Source: Dugong dugon (Eukaryota > Chordata > Mammalia > Sirenia > Dugongidae). Taken from it: a stretch of 64,000 nt of DNA. Both the position numbers and the translations under genes were made by a program. Under the pieces are notes generated by a model that worked only from the letters and a program-made list of their open reading frames with translations, ran no database searches and had not been told where the DNA came from. The stretch spans positions 1,389,001-1,453,000 of the forward strand of contig CM057476.1 of assembly GCA_030035585.1 (NCBI GenBank), given 5' to 3'. Positions 1-11,139 of this stretch are shown here, one piece after another. Numbering within the stretch: position 1 is the stretch's first letter; each line of letters begins with the position of its first letter.

Positions 1-2477
1 AAGAAGAAGAGAGACTGCTGAAGACTGGAAAACGAGAGCAGAGAGACCTGAGTAGACAGGAACCACGGTCACAAAGGCAAGGCTGGGCCCTCCCCACAGG
101 CCTCCTGTGTGTGGCTTCTTTCCCGTCATATTTCTATTACTGCAGATACTATGATTATTCTCTAAGGTAGCTAGTAGCTCAAGAAACGTCTTCCACCCTG
201 AATCAGAACATGGGGGAGCAAAGCTTCTAGACAGACTGCCAAGGACGGCCTTGCCTGCTCCAGAGCTGGCACTGGCTCTGCCGGTGTTCCTGGGGGCCCC
301 TACTCCCTCCACCCCATCTCTTTTCTCCCCTGGAGAGCCAGCGTGGGCCCCAAGAGTAGCATTGGTGGGGTACTCTCACGGGGGTGAGGCCTCACTTTCA
401 TGCAAGGCTCAACATTGTTATCCCAGCCACAGCACTCTTTGGTCCTTTCTTCCAGCACTTGGGGTTAGGAACGGGGAGTGTGTGGAAATCTACAGCATTC
501 ATGCCTTTTTTAATGGGAGATTTAAGTTGCTCCTTGAAAATGTGGATAAAATGGGTAAACTGAGGCAGCAGCTGTGGGCAGAAGGTCCCCCTGAGCTGGA
601 AGCTGAGAAGCTTCGGGTCTGACCACACCCTTCATTCCCCGCTGGGCCCTGTTCTGTGATCCAATGGATGCTCCCTCCTCATCCAGCTCTGTGGCAGGCA
701 CCGGACCAGCATGCTGGCCGGAGCCCACAGCCCTGGGTGGCCACTAGAGGCAGGTCCTCTTGGGGTGGGCAGGGAGCATGAGCCTCAGTAGACACCCCGA
801 TGCCCACGGGCTGAGTCGTGGCTGCGCAGGAGAGCTGTCCTCGCCCTCGCCCTGTCCCCCACCATACACGTTCCTGCTGGGAAATGGCCAGAGCTCACGG
901 AGGCCGCCCCTCTTCCCAGCCCGGCTCCCAAGTGTCCCTGAGTGCCTCCCGCAGCTCTTTGAGAAGAGGCGTCACCCACCCTGACCCCAGAAGTGCTGCG
1001 TCGTCAGCCCCCTGGAGTAGGAGCCAACAGCAGAAAGGAAAGTGGTTTCCCAGCTAGCCGCCTCCTGCTCCCGGCCTCCGAGAAGCAGCGCTGCCATCCT
1101 GGACAGTTCTAGCAGGAGAAGCCACACCTGCAGGCGGAGTGCCAGAGCGTGACCGTGTGGACCGAAGCTCCCAGCAGCTCGGTGGCCGTGCAGAGGATGG
1201 GCACTGAGAGACAGAACACATCCCACCCCCAGGAAACTACACTTCCTAACCACAAGGCTTCAACTGACCAAGGGCGGGGGCTGCTGGGGCACCACAGATT
1301 GTGTCCTCCCACAGCTCGGAGAGACCTGCTGAGTCCCCGGGCCCCACGCAGGCAGGGGAGCGTGTACGAACAGAGAAAGAGGGAAACTCTTACCTGGATG
1401 GTCTTGGGACCTGGCGGAGACTCCGTGTACCTGCACAAAGAACATCACACCGTCAGACACAGTTGAGGGGGGCCTCCTGGCAGAAATCCAGCCCGTTTCA
1501 ACAACAGCCACCTTAGCAACTTACCTGAGAAGTGGAATACAGTAACAGCAGCCAGGTGCAAAGTGGCGGCGGGTGCCGCATGGTCCCCAGAGGTTAGGAC
1601 GGCCACATGAGATTCCTGAGGTCTGCCTGTGAGGGCACGTTCTCCCTAATGCTCACGTCCTCAGCAAACGGACATTCCCACAGATTCCCAGAGACAGAGA
1701 AAAAGAAGTCCGTTTCTTTAAAACTTTGTGAGCTCAGCTGTCTTGGTGAGCTGGTGGTGTCTCCTCCTGGTCTCAAGCCTGAGTCAGTGAACACGTCGGG
1801 GAGACCAGAGTGGCGGGGATGCAGGGGGAGAAACCCAGCTCCGAGCGCCACCCTGGAAGCACATCCGAACCGCACTGCAGCTTGTGCTGGAGTTAGAGGG
1901 CGGCTGAGACGGAGAGAGAGCCGTCCAGAGCGTTCCTTCACTCCCAGAGTCCGCGTCTGTCCCACGCAGGGCTGGAGCGGGCTCTGGCTTTCTCAGCGTG
2001 GGGACGAGCGGGCTGGTGAGCACTTCTGTCTGGCGCCCCGCCTGCTGGGGCCGGTCCACTCCCACCGCCGCCCAGGTCCAGTCCCGCCTGTGCCGCCGCC
2101 CAGCCCTCTGGGTGGGAGAAGCCGGTGATGTCAGGCTCTCTGCAAACTTTGCTCTGTTCTCTTCTCTTGGGATCGCATCGCATTGCACTCGTTCCCCAGC
2201 CCTAACGCCAGGCAGAGACAACAACTGGTTCGTTCACAGGCAGACTGGAGAACGTGGAGTTTTAACAGACGCCTGCAAAGCCCACACCCTACCAGTCAGC
2301 ACAAATGTTAATAAATATAGCATGTAAAACAAACCATCAACTTTGTTCAGGTCTGACTCCTGTCTGCCCAGAGGAAGGAATACATGCTAGCTGGATGAGG
2401 GAAAGTTAAGTGACCACACCCACTGTGCCCTCACATCAGCCAGCCACATTTTTCTCTTTAACCCTTTCAGGGTTAAA
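1..2477. other. GC-rich single-copy stretch, no gene recognised
   Basis: This stretch is richer in G+C than the rest of the window and shows no young repeat. Open frames of up to 173 codons occur on both strands (for example 1607-2128 plus and 1784-2224 minus), but they overlap each other, have no family resemblance I recognise and look like chance frames in GC-rich DNA. A short 'gggtaaactgaggca' patch near 550 resembles a MIR remnant. An untranslated or regulatory exon cannot be excluded from sequence alone. Confidence 0.5.
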
Positions 2478-2822
2478 TGAATGCTATGTTTCAGTGGAGA
2501 TTCTAGACTAAGACAGACTAGGAAGAAAGGTCTGGCGATCTACTTCTGAAAATCTGCCCATGAAAACCTTATGGATCACAATGGGCCATTGTACAACTCA
2601 CCTGCTTTGGACACGTCATCAGGAGGGATCAGTCTCTGGAGGAGGACATCTCATTCGGTGGAGCAGAGGGCCGTCGAGGGCAAGGGAGACCCTCAGTGAC
2701 AGGGATTGACACACTGGCTGCAACAGTGAACTCAAGCGGACTGGCAATTGTGAGGGTGACGAAGGACCAGGCAACATTTCATTCTGTTGTACACAGTGTC
2801 ACTGTGAGTCAGAGTGGTAACT
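2478..2822 (+). mobile_element. RTE-derived deletion element (5' block joined to 3' end)
   Basis: The first ~110 bp (tttcagtggag ... gaaaaccttatggatcaca) match the 5'-proximal block of the RTE at 57.76-60.93 kb and the body of the SINE at 27.9 kb. The rest (from 'tttggacacgtcatcagg' through 'gtcactgtgagtcagagtgg') matches the RTE C-terminal coding end and 3' UTR. The middle of the LINE, including the reverse transcriptase, is absent. It is either an internally deleted RTE or a longer relative of the tRNA-Gly SINE that has lost its head. Confidence 0.7.
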
Positions 2823-2955
2823 CTCTACCCCGAGTGTCCCGCACACCTCACACCTCACACCTCCCACACTCTCCACAGCACCCAGGACAGTGTTCTTCAT
2901 GTGACAACAAAGAGTCAGAACTTAGCCAGGCTGTGCCTCAGTCTCCCCAAGACCT

Positions 2956-2968
2956 AAAGAATTGTCCA
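2956..2968 (+). repeat. Left target-site duplication of L1 3' fragment
   Basis: aaagaattgtcca occurs here and again at 4295-4307, directly after the poly-A of the L1 fragment between them. A 13-bp perfect duplication is what target-primed reverse transcription leaves. Confidence 0.85.
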
Positions 2969-4294
2969 GGAATGCAAACTAATACAAACATTTTGGAAAA
3001 CAATATGGCATTTCCTTAGAAAGCCAGAAATAGAAATACCATACAATCCAGCAATCCCGCTCCTAGAAATAAATCCTAGAGAAATAAGAATCATCACACA
3101 AATAGACATATGCGCACCCATGTTCACTGCAGCACTGTTCACAATAGCAAAAAGATGGAAACAACCTAGATGCCCATCAACAGATGAACAGATCAACAAA
3201 CTATGGTACATACACGCAACGGAATACTAAGCAACAATAAAGAACAACGATGAATCTGTGAAGCATCGCACAATGTGGATGAATCTGGAGGGCATTAGGC
3301 TGAGTGAAATAATTCAATCACAAAAGGACAAATACTGTTTGAGACCACTACTATAAAAACTCATGAAAAGGTTTACACACAAAAAGAAACAATCTTTGAT
3401 GGTTGAGAGGGAGGGGAGGGGTGGTGATGGAAAAACACCAAATAGACTATAGGTAAGGGGTAACTTGGTGAAGGGTGAGACAGTACACAACACTGGGGAA
3501 GCCAGCACAGCTTGTACAAGGAAAGGTCATGGAAGCTCCATAGACACATCCAAACTCCCTGAGGAACCGAATTGCTGGGCTGAGGGCTGTGGGGACCATG
3601 GTCTCGGGGAACATCTAGCCCAAGTGGTATAACATAGTTTATAAAGAAAGTGTTCTACATTCTATTTTGGTGAGTAGTGTCTGGGGTCTTAAAAGCCTGT
3701 GAGCCACTGTCTAAGATATTCCACTGGTCTCACCCCTTCGGAAGCAAGGGAGAATGAAGAAAACTAAAGATACAAGGGAAAGATTAGTCCAAAGGACTAA
3801 TGGACCACAACTACCATGGCCTCCACCAGACTGAGTCCAGTACAACCAGATGGTGCCCAGCTACTACCACTGACTGCTCTGACAGGGATCACAATAGAGG
3901 GTCCCAGACAGAGCTGGAGAAAAATGTAGAACAAAATTCAAACTCACAAAAAAGGACCAGACTTACTGGCCTTTCAGAGACTGGAGAAACCCCAAGAGTA
4001 TGGTCCCCGGACACCCTTTTAGCTCAGTAATGAAGTCACTGCTGGGGTTCACCCTTCAGCCAAAGATCAGACAGGCCCATAAAACAAAATGAGACTAAAG
4101 GGGCACACCAGCCCAGAGGCAAGAACTAGAAGGCAGGAGGGGACAGGAAAGTTGGTAATAGGGAACCCAAGGTCGAGAAGGGAGAGTGTTGACATGTTGT
4201 GGAGTTGTTAACCAATGTCATAAAACAATATGTGTACTGTTTAATGAGAAGCTAGTTTGTTCTGTAAACCTTCATCTAAGTACAATTTAAAAAA
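2969..4294 (+). mobile_element. 5'-truncated L1: ORF2 C-terminus plus 3' UTR
   Basis: The first ~400 bp correspond to the end of L1 ORF2 (the 'ttcactgcagcactgttcacaatagcaa ...' region that also closes ORF2 of the full-length copy at 37.7-37.9 kb on the other strand), with stops. The remainder is the lineage-specific 3' UTR, ending ttcatctaagtacaattt plus poly-A. It is bounded by a perfect 13-bp target duplication. The 3' UTR is the 'agactaaaggggcac' type, different from that of the full-length L1. Confidence 0.9.
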
Positions 4295-4412
4295 AAAGAA
4301 TTGTCCAATCTACTCCAAATACATGTGTATATACATACACCAAAAAAAAAAAAAAAGATTATAATCCCAGCTATCATTTGCTATGTGATTTACCTAATAC
4401 CAACCTCTCTAT

Positions 4413-4573
4413 GGAGCCCTGGTGGCACAGTGGTTAAGAGCTCTGCTGCTAACCAAACGGTTGGCAGTTCAAATCCACCAGCCACTCCTTGGAAACACTA
4501 TGGGGCAGTTCTACTCTGTCCTATAGGGTCGCTATGAGTCAGAACCAACTCGATGGCACCTAACAACAACAAT
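4413..4573 (+). mobile_element. AfroSINE, short (internally deleted) form
   Basis: It starts ggagccctggtggcacagtgg (tRNA-derived Pol III head) and ends ctcgatggcacctaacaacaacaa. The body passes straight from 'ccactcc' to 'ttggaaac', lacking the ~45 bp 'gcagtctgcttc...attacagcc' block seen in the copy at 49536-49722. Target duplication aacctctctat is at 4402-4412 and 4574-4584. Confidence 0.95.
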
Positions 4574-4585
4574 AACCTCTCTATC

Positions 4586-4769
4586 AGGAGCCCTGGTGGA
4601 ACAGTGGTTAAGCACTCGGCTGCTAACTGAAAAGTCGGCAGTTTGAACCCACCAGCGGCTCCATGGAAGATAAAGATTCCAGCCAAGAAAACCCTGTGGG
4701 GCAGTTGTACTCTGTCACGTGGGGTTGCCGTGAATCAGAATGGCCTCAGCTGCACCCAACAACCACCAC
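4586..4769 (+). mobile_element. AfroSINE, second of a back-to-back pair
   Basis: The head ggagccctggtggaacagtgg begins one base after the target duplication of the preceding SINE, same strand. The body is diverged ('aaagattccagccaagaaaacc') and the tail ends cacccaacaaccacc. It is older than its neighbour or of another subfamily. Confidence 0.9.
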
Positions 4770-4944
4770 CTGAGGCAAGTTACTTAGTCTGTCTGTGTTT
4801 CAAATTCCGCAGCAGTCAAACGGAAGCGATGGTTCCTGCTCCGCTGGGTGGTAAGGAGAAGTGAGATGACACACACAAGGCTCTGGGAGCAGAGCTTGGG
4901 AAATACTTCCAACTCAATAAATGTTAGCTGTTTGTTACAAAGAC
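4770..4944 (+). mobile_element. MIR (ancient tRNA-derived SINE)
   Basis: It runs from 'gaggcaagttacttagtctgt' to 'caactcaataaatgttagctg', the conserved core-to-3'-end order of MIR in sense orientation. A second MIR-like end (cactcagtaaatg) follows the L1 insertion at about 5900. Confidence 0.7.
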
Positions 4945-4955
4945 AAAAAATCACT

Positions 4956-5847
4956 TGACAAGAATTCCCTTAGGTGAAGGGAAGGACAACACACACTGCA
5001 GGGGAAGTCAGCGCAACTGGACTAAACCAAAGCTAAGAAGTTTCCTGAATACAACCAAACACTTTGAGGGACAGAGTAGTAGGGGCGGGGGTCTGGGAAC
5101 CATGGTTTCAGGGGACGTCTAGGTCAATTGGCATAACAAAGTTTATTAAGAAAATGTTCTGCATCCCACTTTGGTGAGTGGCATTTGGGGTCTTAAAAGC
5201 TAGTAAGCGGTCATCTAAGATGCATAAATTGGTCCCAACCCACCTGGAGCAAAGGAGAATGAAGAACACCAAAGACACAAGGTAAGTAGTAGCCCAAGAG
5301 ACAGAAAGGGCCACATAAACCAGAGACTTCATCAGACCGAGACCAGAACTCGATGGTACCCGGCTACCACCAATGACCGCCCTGACAGGGAACACCACAG
5401 AGAGTCCCTGATGGAGCAGGAGAAAGGTGGGATGCAGAACTCAAATTCTAGTAAAAAGGCCAGGCTTAATGGTTTTACTGAGACTGGAGGGACCCCGGAA
5501 GACATGGCCCCTGGACCCTCTGTTGGCTCAGAGCTGAAACCATTCCCGAGGCCAACTCTTCAGATGAAGATTAGACTGGACTATAGGACATAAAATGATA
5601 CTTGTGAAGAGTGTGCTTCTCAGCTCAAGTAAATACATGAGACCAAATGGGCAGCTCCTGTCCGGAGATGAGATGAGAAGGCAGAGGGGTCAGGAGCTGG
5701 TTGAATGGACATGAGAAATCAGTGGTAGAAAGGAGTGTGCTGTCACAGTATAGGAAGAGCAACTAGGGTCACATAGCAATGTGTGTATAAATTTTTGTAT
5801 GAGAAACTGACTTGAATCGTAAACTTTCACTTAAAATCTCAATAAAA
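4956..5847 (+). mobile_element. L1 3' UTR fragment, poly-A ended
   Basis: It matches in reverse the 3' UTR of the full-length L1 at 36.68-37.6 kb (acaagaattcccttaggtga ... ttttgtatgagaaactgacttg) and ends in aataaa plus poly-A. The flanks share aaaaaatcact at 4945-4955 and 5848-5858; part of that is poly-A, so the duplication is less certain than others here. It is the 'tgggcagctcctgtcc' 3' UTR type. Confidence 0.88.
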
Positions 5848-5930
5848 AAAAAATCACTCAATAACTGTTAGCTGTGATCATGGTTATGAAGTAGAAAATA
5901 GCACTCAGTAAATGTAGCGAGCATTACTGG

Positions 5931-6495
5931 CCCAATTAGCCTGACTTTAAATGGGGGGAAACAGTGCTGGATCCAACAGACTCCCTAAGGAGGAGAAGGA
6001 GATGAGTCCTCGTCTCCACGGGAGGGGAAATGTGACGTGGAAACGGAGGGTGATTATTCTGAACTTGTGCTGCAGCTCCCCCCTCTCCCAGATTAGCAGC
6101 GACCCTCCCTCAGTGGAGCAGGTCTCTGTCTCCTCACAGGGGACCTGTGAGCCCCGGGTGCTGGGCAGATCGCACTAGTGACCTTCCTTCCGTCACCTAT
6201 GCATGACCCACCTCAGGAAAACCAACCAACGATTTTTGGGCCTCCGCCCCACCGTCAGGGAGAAAACGGAAGACACAGGAGGAGGGACAGCCAGGCGCGG
6301 ACATCTCTCTGTCAGCTGTAGCTCAAGAAGCGTGAAACAGGTTGCTGAATACCACACTGCCTCTGCCATCTCCAAGCCTGAGGGCATCCAGAAATGCCCA
6401 CCAAATACTGAGCGGCACTATGGCGGTAATAAAGACACATGCACAGAGAGGTGGCAGGACCTGCTCTGCTGGTGTCTGTAAGATCCCAGAAGCCA
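5931..6495. other. Single-copy stretch, nothing recognised
   Basis: No young repeat, no convincing exon. Small overlapping frames on both strands look like chance. Confidence 0.4.
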
Positions 6496-6965
6496 GGTGT
6501 CCTCAAGTCAATTCTGAAATGTGGAAATCCCAGGTGCGTCAGAGCAGAACTGTGCTCCACAGGGTGTTCAATGGCTGATTTTTAGAAATAGATCACTAGG
6601 CCTTTCTTCCTAGTCCATCTTAGTCTGGAAGCTCCACTGAAACCTGTTCAGCATCACAGCAACATGCAAGCCTCCACTGACAGATGGGTGGTGGCTGCAC
6701 ATGAAGTGCATTGGCTGGGAATCAAACCTGGGTCTCCCGCATAACCAAAACAAACCAAACCCGTTGCCGCTGAGTTGATTCCAACTCATAGAGACCCTAT
6801 AGGGCAGAGTAGAGCTACCCCATAGGGTGTCCAAGGAGTGGCTGGTGGATTCAAACTGCTGACCCTTGGGTTAGCAGCCAAACTCTTAACCACTGGGCCA
6901 CCAGGACTCCAGGGTCTCCCTCATGGAAGGTAGGAATTCCACCATTGAGTCACCACTGCTCTATC
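6496..6965 (-). mobile_element. tRNA-Gly-headed, RTE-tailed SINE, split by an AfroSINE
   Basis: Read on the minus strand, the head (remnant of the tRNA-Gly-like part, 6912-6965) is followed, after a 169-bp insertion, by the RTE-derived body (6600-6742) and a tail at about 6496-6600. It is the reverse of the intact copy at 27877-28232. The inserted AfroSINE is bracketed by gggtctcccgcat (6730-6742) and gggtctccctcat (6912-6924). Confidence 0.75.
6743..6911 (-). mobile_element. AfroSINE, short form, nested in another SINE
   Basis: On the plus strand it runs from 'ccgttgccgctgagttgatt' to 'accactgggccaccaggactcc', the reverse of the AfroSINE consensus. The internal ~45 bp block is missing (gtgtccaaggagtggctggtgg). 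The 13-bp target duplication lies in the host SINE, 12 of 13 bases matching. Confidence 0.92.
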
Positions 6966-6974
6966 CTTAATTTA

Positions 6975-7134
6975 CCAAAACCAGCTGCAGTTGAGTCGGT
7001 TCCAACTCATAGCATCCCTACAGGAGAGAGTAGAACTGCCCCATAGGGTTTCCAAGGAGCAGCTGGTGGATTTGAACTGCCAACGTTTTGATTAGCAGCC
7101 TGAGCTCTTAATCACCGCACCACCAGGGCTCCCT
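6975..7134 (-). mobile_element. AfroSINE, short form
   Basis: Reverse AfroSINE from 'ccagctgcagttgagtcggt' to 'accaccagggctccc', again lacking the ~45 bp block (gtttccaaggagcagctggtgg). The flanks ccttaattta (6965-6974) and ccttaactta (7135-7144) form a near-perfect 10-bp duplication. Confidence 0.92.
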
Positions 7135-7144
7135 CCTTAACTTA

Positions 7145-7690
7145 ACGGATGGAAAATCATTATGCTTTCTTAAAATTGTACCAGCTGTGTACTAAATGTT
7201 AATCAAATGTTAAAGGCGAGGCCTTCATTCTGATTAGGCTCTATTCTCTCCATTTTTATGGGATGACTCAGAGTATGAAGCCCGGTGAACATGGGACGTA
7301 GCTGGCTTATTCAGGCAGTCGATGGCATGCGCATAGTTGGTATGTTCCCGCGTGCCCTGCAGCTCACACGTCCCGGGGGAAAGGCTGGGACATAATGGAA
7401 GTTCTGTAGAGAAGCCCAAATTCTGAGGATAGTTGGACAAGCTGCAAGGACAGTGAGTTCTGAAGGCCTGATTCCGATCCCTCTCCAGCGGCACCTCCCT
7501 CCGGCCACATACTGTTCAGTGAGCTGTCGTATCTGTAAGCAGCCGCAGGCCCTGGGGGCACACTGTCATGTCTGTCTCCGCGAAGGCGGACACAGTAGAG
7601 CAATGGTCCTTAGCAATGTGTTGACATGCACAACGTGACAGCAGCCGTGTCCTCATGCAGACGCCCCCCGCAAAAGTGTTGGGGCTCAGT
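7145..7690. other. Single-copy stretch, nothing recognised
   Basis: Moderate GC, no repeat I can name. Overlapping short frames on both strands, none resembling a known protein. Confidence 0.35.
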
Positions 7691-8200
7691 ATCCACCCCC
7701 ACTCTAGGACTTAACCAAAAGAAACGAAAAACTCATGTCCACACAGAAACGTGCATGCAGATGTTCATGGCAGCTTTATGCACTGTCCCCAAGTACTGGG
7801 AACAACCCACTTGTCCTTCACCTGGTGAATGGACGAACGAACTGTGGCGTATCCTCAGAATGGAATGCCACTCGGCTAGGAAAGGGACAAACCACTGATG
7901 CACACACACAGCATAAATCTCAAATTATCCTGAGTGAAGCCAAGTTGAAAAGGCTACACGTTGCATTAGTCCATGGACGTGACATTCTTGAAATGATAAA
8001 ACTAGAGAGACAGAGCACAGCTGGGTGGTTGTCAGGGGCCGGGCTGAAGGGAGCTGTCCACTGTAAGGGGCATGAGGGAAGTTCTGGGGGTGTTAAGTCT
8101 GTTCTGTATTTTGTCATGGTGACCACTGCATGCCATTGGCCGAAACTCAGCTGTACAAAGAGTGAAGTTTCCTGTACCCGCATTATAACTTGATAACTGC
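7690..8200 (+). mobile_element. Old L1 (L1M-type) 3' end
   Basis: It carries the usual order of ancient L1 3' sequence: 'atgttcatggcagctttatgc', 'ctggtgaatggacgaac', 'ggttgtcaggggc', 'gaccactgcatgc...'. It is much diverged and the 3' poly-A is lost. Confidence 0.65.
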
Positions 8201-8232
8201 CAGGAAAATCCTATAGGCTAAAAATGGCTGAA

Positions 8233-8429
8233 GGAGCCCTGGTGCACAACCGTTAAGTGCTCAGCTGCTAAGGTCGAGTGACTGCAACTCATCCGGTGGC
8301 TCCACGGGAGAAAGACCTGGCAGTCTGCTCCTGTAAAGATGACAGCCTTGGAAACCCTACGGCGCAGCTGCCCTCTGTAACGTGGGGTGGCTGTGAGTCG
8401 GGGTCCGCTCCACGGCACACAACGATAAG
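8233..8429 (+). mobile_element. AfroSINE, long form, diverged
   Basis: The head is ggagccctggtgcacaaccg. The internal 'cagtctgctcctgtaaagatgacagcc' block is present and the tail is cacggcacacaacgataag. Many substitutions suggest an older copy. Confidence 0.85.
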
Positions 8430-9246
8430 AAGCATGGCAGAGCCAAAGGTCAGAAGGAGCTGGGTCCTTGGTGGCATCACAGAGCTGCCATACCTGTCCC
8501 TCTGTGTGGTGAGGCCACCACATGCTGGTTTGGGTTTCATGGACTCGAAAACAGTCCCCACCTGGCACAGTATGACTCGCTGACGTGGACTCGCCGTGAC
8601 TACTTGGCAGAGACGGCCTTTCAGGCCAGAGTGACTCTTCTACTTTGCTTCTGGATTGGCTCACCTCAATGGTCACAGCACCTGCCCCCAGCCTGCCTTC
8701 CTTTTCATCCCCCTGTGGCTGAGGGGCACACAGCTCTGGGGACCAACAGACGGGATCTTCACAGGCAGTGAGGCACTGAGTCACCACCTGTCATCCCCAC
8801 CACCGCCATTGCGGGAGCATTAAACAGCTCATCTGCAGACATCACTGTTCCCCCTCTGGAAGGGAAAAAGACAGTTGGTGATCCTGCAGCTTTCAGTGAG
8901 TCACGCTGAACCGCTGCAGAAAACCAGCCGTTAGCAATATTCACTCACTGTCTCGGCGAATAACAGTGTCAGACTCCACAAAAACACCAAAGACAGAGCT
9001 GCATTTCCAGGGGTTAATTCCAGGGAGTGCCTATACCAACAAGCATTTTAATTCTGAATCTCCTACAGATCCTACCAATGGAATTAAACAGAAATCTTTA
9101 GAAAAGACATTTCCGTTTCACCACAATTATCTCATTGGCTATTACTCTATAACTTAAGCCATAACAGAAAACAAATTTATCACAACAGGCTTCCCCCAAG
9201 CCCCCTCCTCCGAAACTGTTATCAGTCAGGGTGCTTTCTGTTGCAG
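8430..9246. other. Single-copy stretch, no gene recognised
   Basis: The largest frame here (8218-8787 minus, 189 codons) begins within the adjacent SINE and has no recognised domain; I treat it as chance. No other feature seen. Confidence 0.4.
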
Positions 9247-9438
9247 ACTCCCCGAGTGCATGAATGTTTAAGTGCTCAGCTACTAACTGAAAGTTGGCAG
9301 TTCGAATCCATCCAGAGGTGTCTCAGAAGAAAGCCTTGGTAAGCTACTCCTGAAATTTCGGCCACTGAAAACCCTGTGCAGCACAGTTCTACTCTGAAAC
9401 ACTGTTGCAAGTGACAGAAAACAACTCAAAACAACCGG
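9247..9438 (+). mobile_element. AfroSINE-related, degenerate
   Basis: It contains 'gtttaagtgctcagctactaactgaaagttggcagttcgaatcc' in two blocks, then 'gaaaaccctgtgcagcacagttctactctg' in two blocks, and ends in caaaacaacc. The head is badly decayed. It belongs to the variant with 'cctcagaagaaagcc' in the middle. Confidence 0.75.
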
Positions 9439-9499
9439 AAATACAAGGGGCAGGGGAAGTACGGATTTACTCAAAGAACTGCAAGCCCAGGGGACAGGT

Positions 9500-9904
9500 A
9501 CCAAACCCCTTGCCATAGAGTCAATTCTGACTTACAGCGACCCCATGTGACAGAGTAGAACTCCCCACAGAGTTTCCAAGGCTGTAATCTTTACAGATTA
9601 AGTGCTCAGCTGCTAACCAAAAAGTTGGCGGTTTGAACCCACCCGCTGTTCTGCGGGAGAAAGACAAGGCAGTCTGCTTCCGCAAAGATTTACAGCCTCA
9701 GAAACCCGATGTGGCAGTTCTGCTCTGTCCTATAAGGTCCCTATGAGTTGGAATTGACTCAACGGCAATGGGTTTGGTTTTTTAGGTTTAATCTTTACAG
9801 AAGCAGACCGTCACGTCTTTCTCCCGCACAGATACTGGTGGGTTCGAACAGCCAACCTTTTGGTTAGCAGCTGAGCGCTTAACCACTGCGCTACCAGAGC
9901 TCCT
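9500..9904 (-). mobile_element. AfroSINE, long form, interrupted by a second SINE
   Basis: Plus-strand coordinates 9500-9596 (caaaccccttgccatagagtc ... taatctttacag) and 9801-9904 (aagcagaccgtcacg ... accagagctcctta) make one reverse AfroSINE. The break holds an opposite-strand SINE flanked by taatctttacag at 9585-9596 and 9789-9800. Confidence 0.92.
9597..9788 (+). mobile_element. AfroSINE, 5'-truncated, nested in reverse AfroSINE
   Basis: It starts at 'attaagtgctcagctgctaac', so about 20 bp of the Pol III head are missing, and ends 'aacggcaatgggtttggttt'. A perfect 12-bp duplication of host SINE sequence flanks it. Being opposite in strand to its host, the pair forms a long imperfect inverted repeat. 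Confidence 0.92.
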
Positions 9905-10610
9905 TAGAGGATAGATAGCCCAGCCATGTTCAGGATCCAATCAATGGCATCAGGAATTACTTTCTGCTTCTCAGCCTCCACGTACTTTCTGTTGGCTCTA
10001 TCCCCAGCAGGCACGTGCCTCACGGTAGCAAGGTGGCCCACGAGAAGGAGCACCTCCCTGCACCTGGCACCCGTGGCACTGTCCACTGTGCTTCATCTGG
10101 CCATGGGCCATTCTGAGCCCATCACTGCGGCCCAGGGGGATGTGGTGACACAGGGCAAGCCAGGAAAAGAATCACCCGCAGACCTATGGACTGAGAAAGA
10201 ACACGGCCGTCATCGACTGTGTCCAAGACATCTCTCTAGCTCTCCTTCCAGGCACCTGCAAGGGTTCACTTCCTGCTCCTTCGGAGTTAGTGTGGTTGTG
10301 TGCCTTGCTTTGCCCAATTAAATGCGAGTGGGAGTGATGTGCTCAGGTCCCAGTGGAAGCGTTGAGGCCCAGCGTACGGATCACCATATTCCTTCTACTG
10401 CCTCAGTGACGTGGACACCGGAGGGCAGGAGGACTCCGTCACTGTGGGTTTCTCAGTGACTACACTGAGCTGAACCCCTCTGATGCTCCAAGATTTACAT
10501 GTAATGTGAACAAAAATAAATAAATAAACTCTTGTAGTATTAAGGCACTAAGGCTTTGGAGCTGGTATTACAACAGCATATATGAGGCTATACTGACCAA
10601 TACAGTGAGT
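9905..10610. other. Mostly single-copy; ancient repeat end near 10.5 kb
   Basis: 9905-10330 shows nothing recognisable. 10480-10610 ('gatgctccaagatttacatg', 'aataaataaactcttg', 'tactgaccaatacag') resembles a mammal-wide ancient repeat 3' end that I cannot assign to a family. Confidence 0.35.
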
Positions 10611-11139
10611 AAGAAGTAGAATGACAAGCAGATGGGGCTCAAACAAGAGAGAATGAATGTTGAACAAGCAATTAGTCAGCGTCCACTATGCAGAACTGAG
10701 CTACTGTTTCCATGTTTCCTTGGAGCCCCTAGATCCAGTAGTGCCTGAAGCCAGATATTTCTAGACTTTTCAGTCACCTGGGCCAATGAACTTCCTTTTC
10801 AGGTCAGTCTGAAATAAGTTACTTTACTTGCAGCTAGAGAAGGCCAGCAGAGCCCAGGGCCCACCTGGTCTCCAGATCTCTGTACTCTCCATCAGTCCAT
10901 CCTCCACACAGTTAATCTTCCCAGAGCATGAAGGATCCGTTTTGAAGGATCTTAGGGACGGATTTCCGCATAGAAATGTCCCAAAAGACAAGTGACCTGG
11001 GTGGATTTTCTCAGCTATATCTTTAGAGAGTTGGTCTTCTCCATTCTCTATGGGAAAGTATGGTTTGCAATGAGTTTGCTTTAGATAGTGGTGCTTTGGA
11101 CGGGATCTGCAAATCAGGCCTTAAAAATTAAGGATCATT
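10611..11139. other. Single-copy stretch, nothing recognised
   Basis: No frame, repeat or motif that I can support. Confidence 0.35.

Noticed and set aside
737..756. CTCF-like word tggccactagaggcaggtc
   Set aside because: It lacks one g of the GGGGGC/AGAGGGC core; too weak compared with the two motifs at 33.4 and 36.0 kb.
1607..2224. Overlapping 173- and 146-codon frames as a gene
   Set aside because: They lie on opposite strands of the same GC-rich DNA and show no recognisable domain or splice-site pattern that I could support.
8218..8787. 189-codon minus frame
   Set aside because: It begins in an AfroSINE and lacks any domain signature; GC-rich chance frame is the simpler reading.
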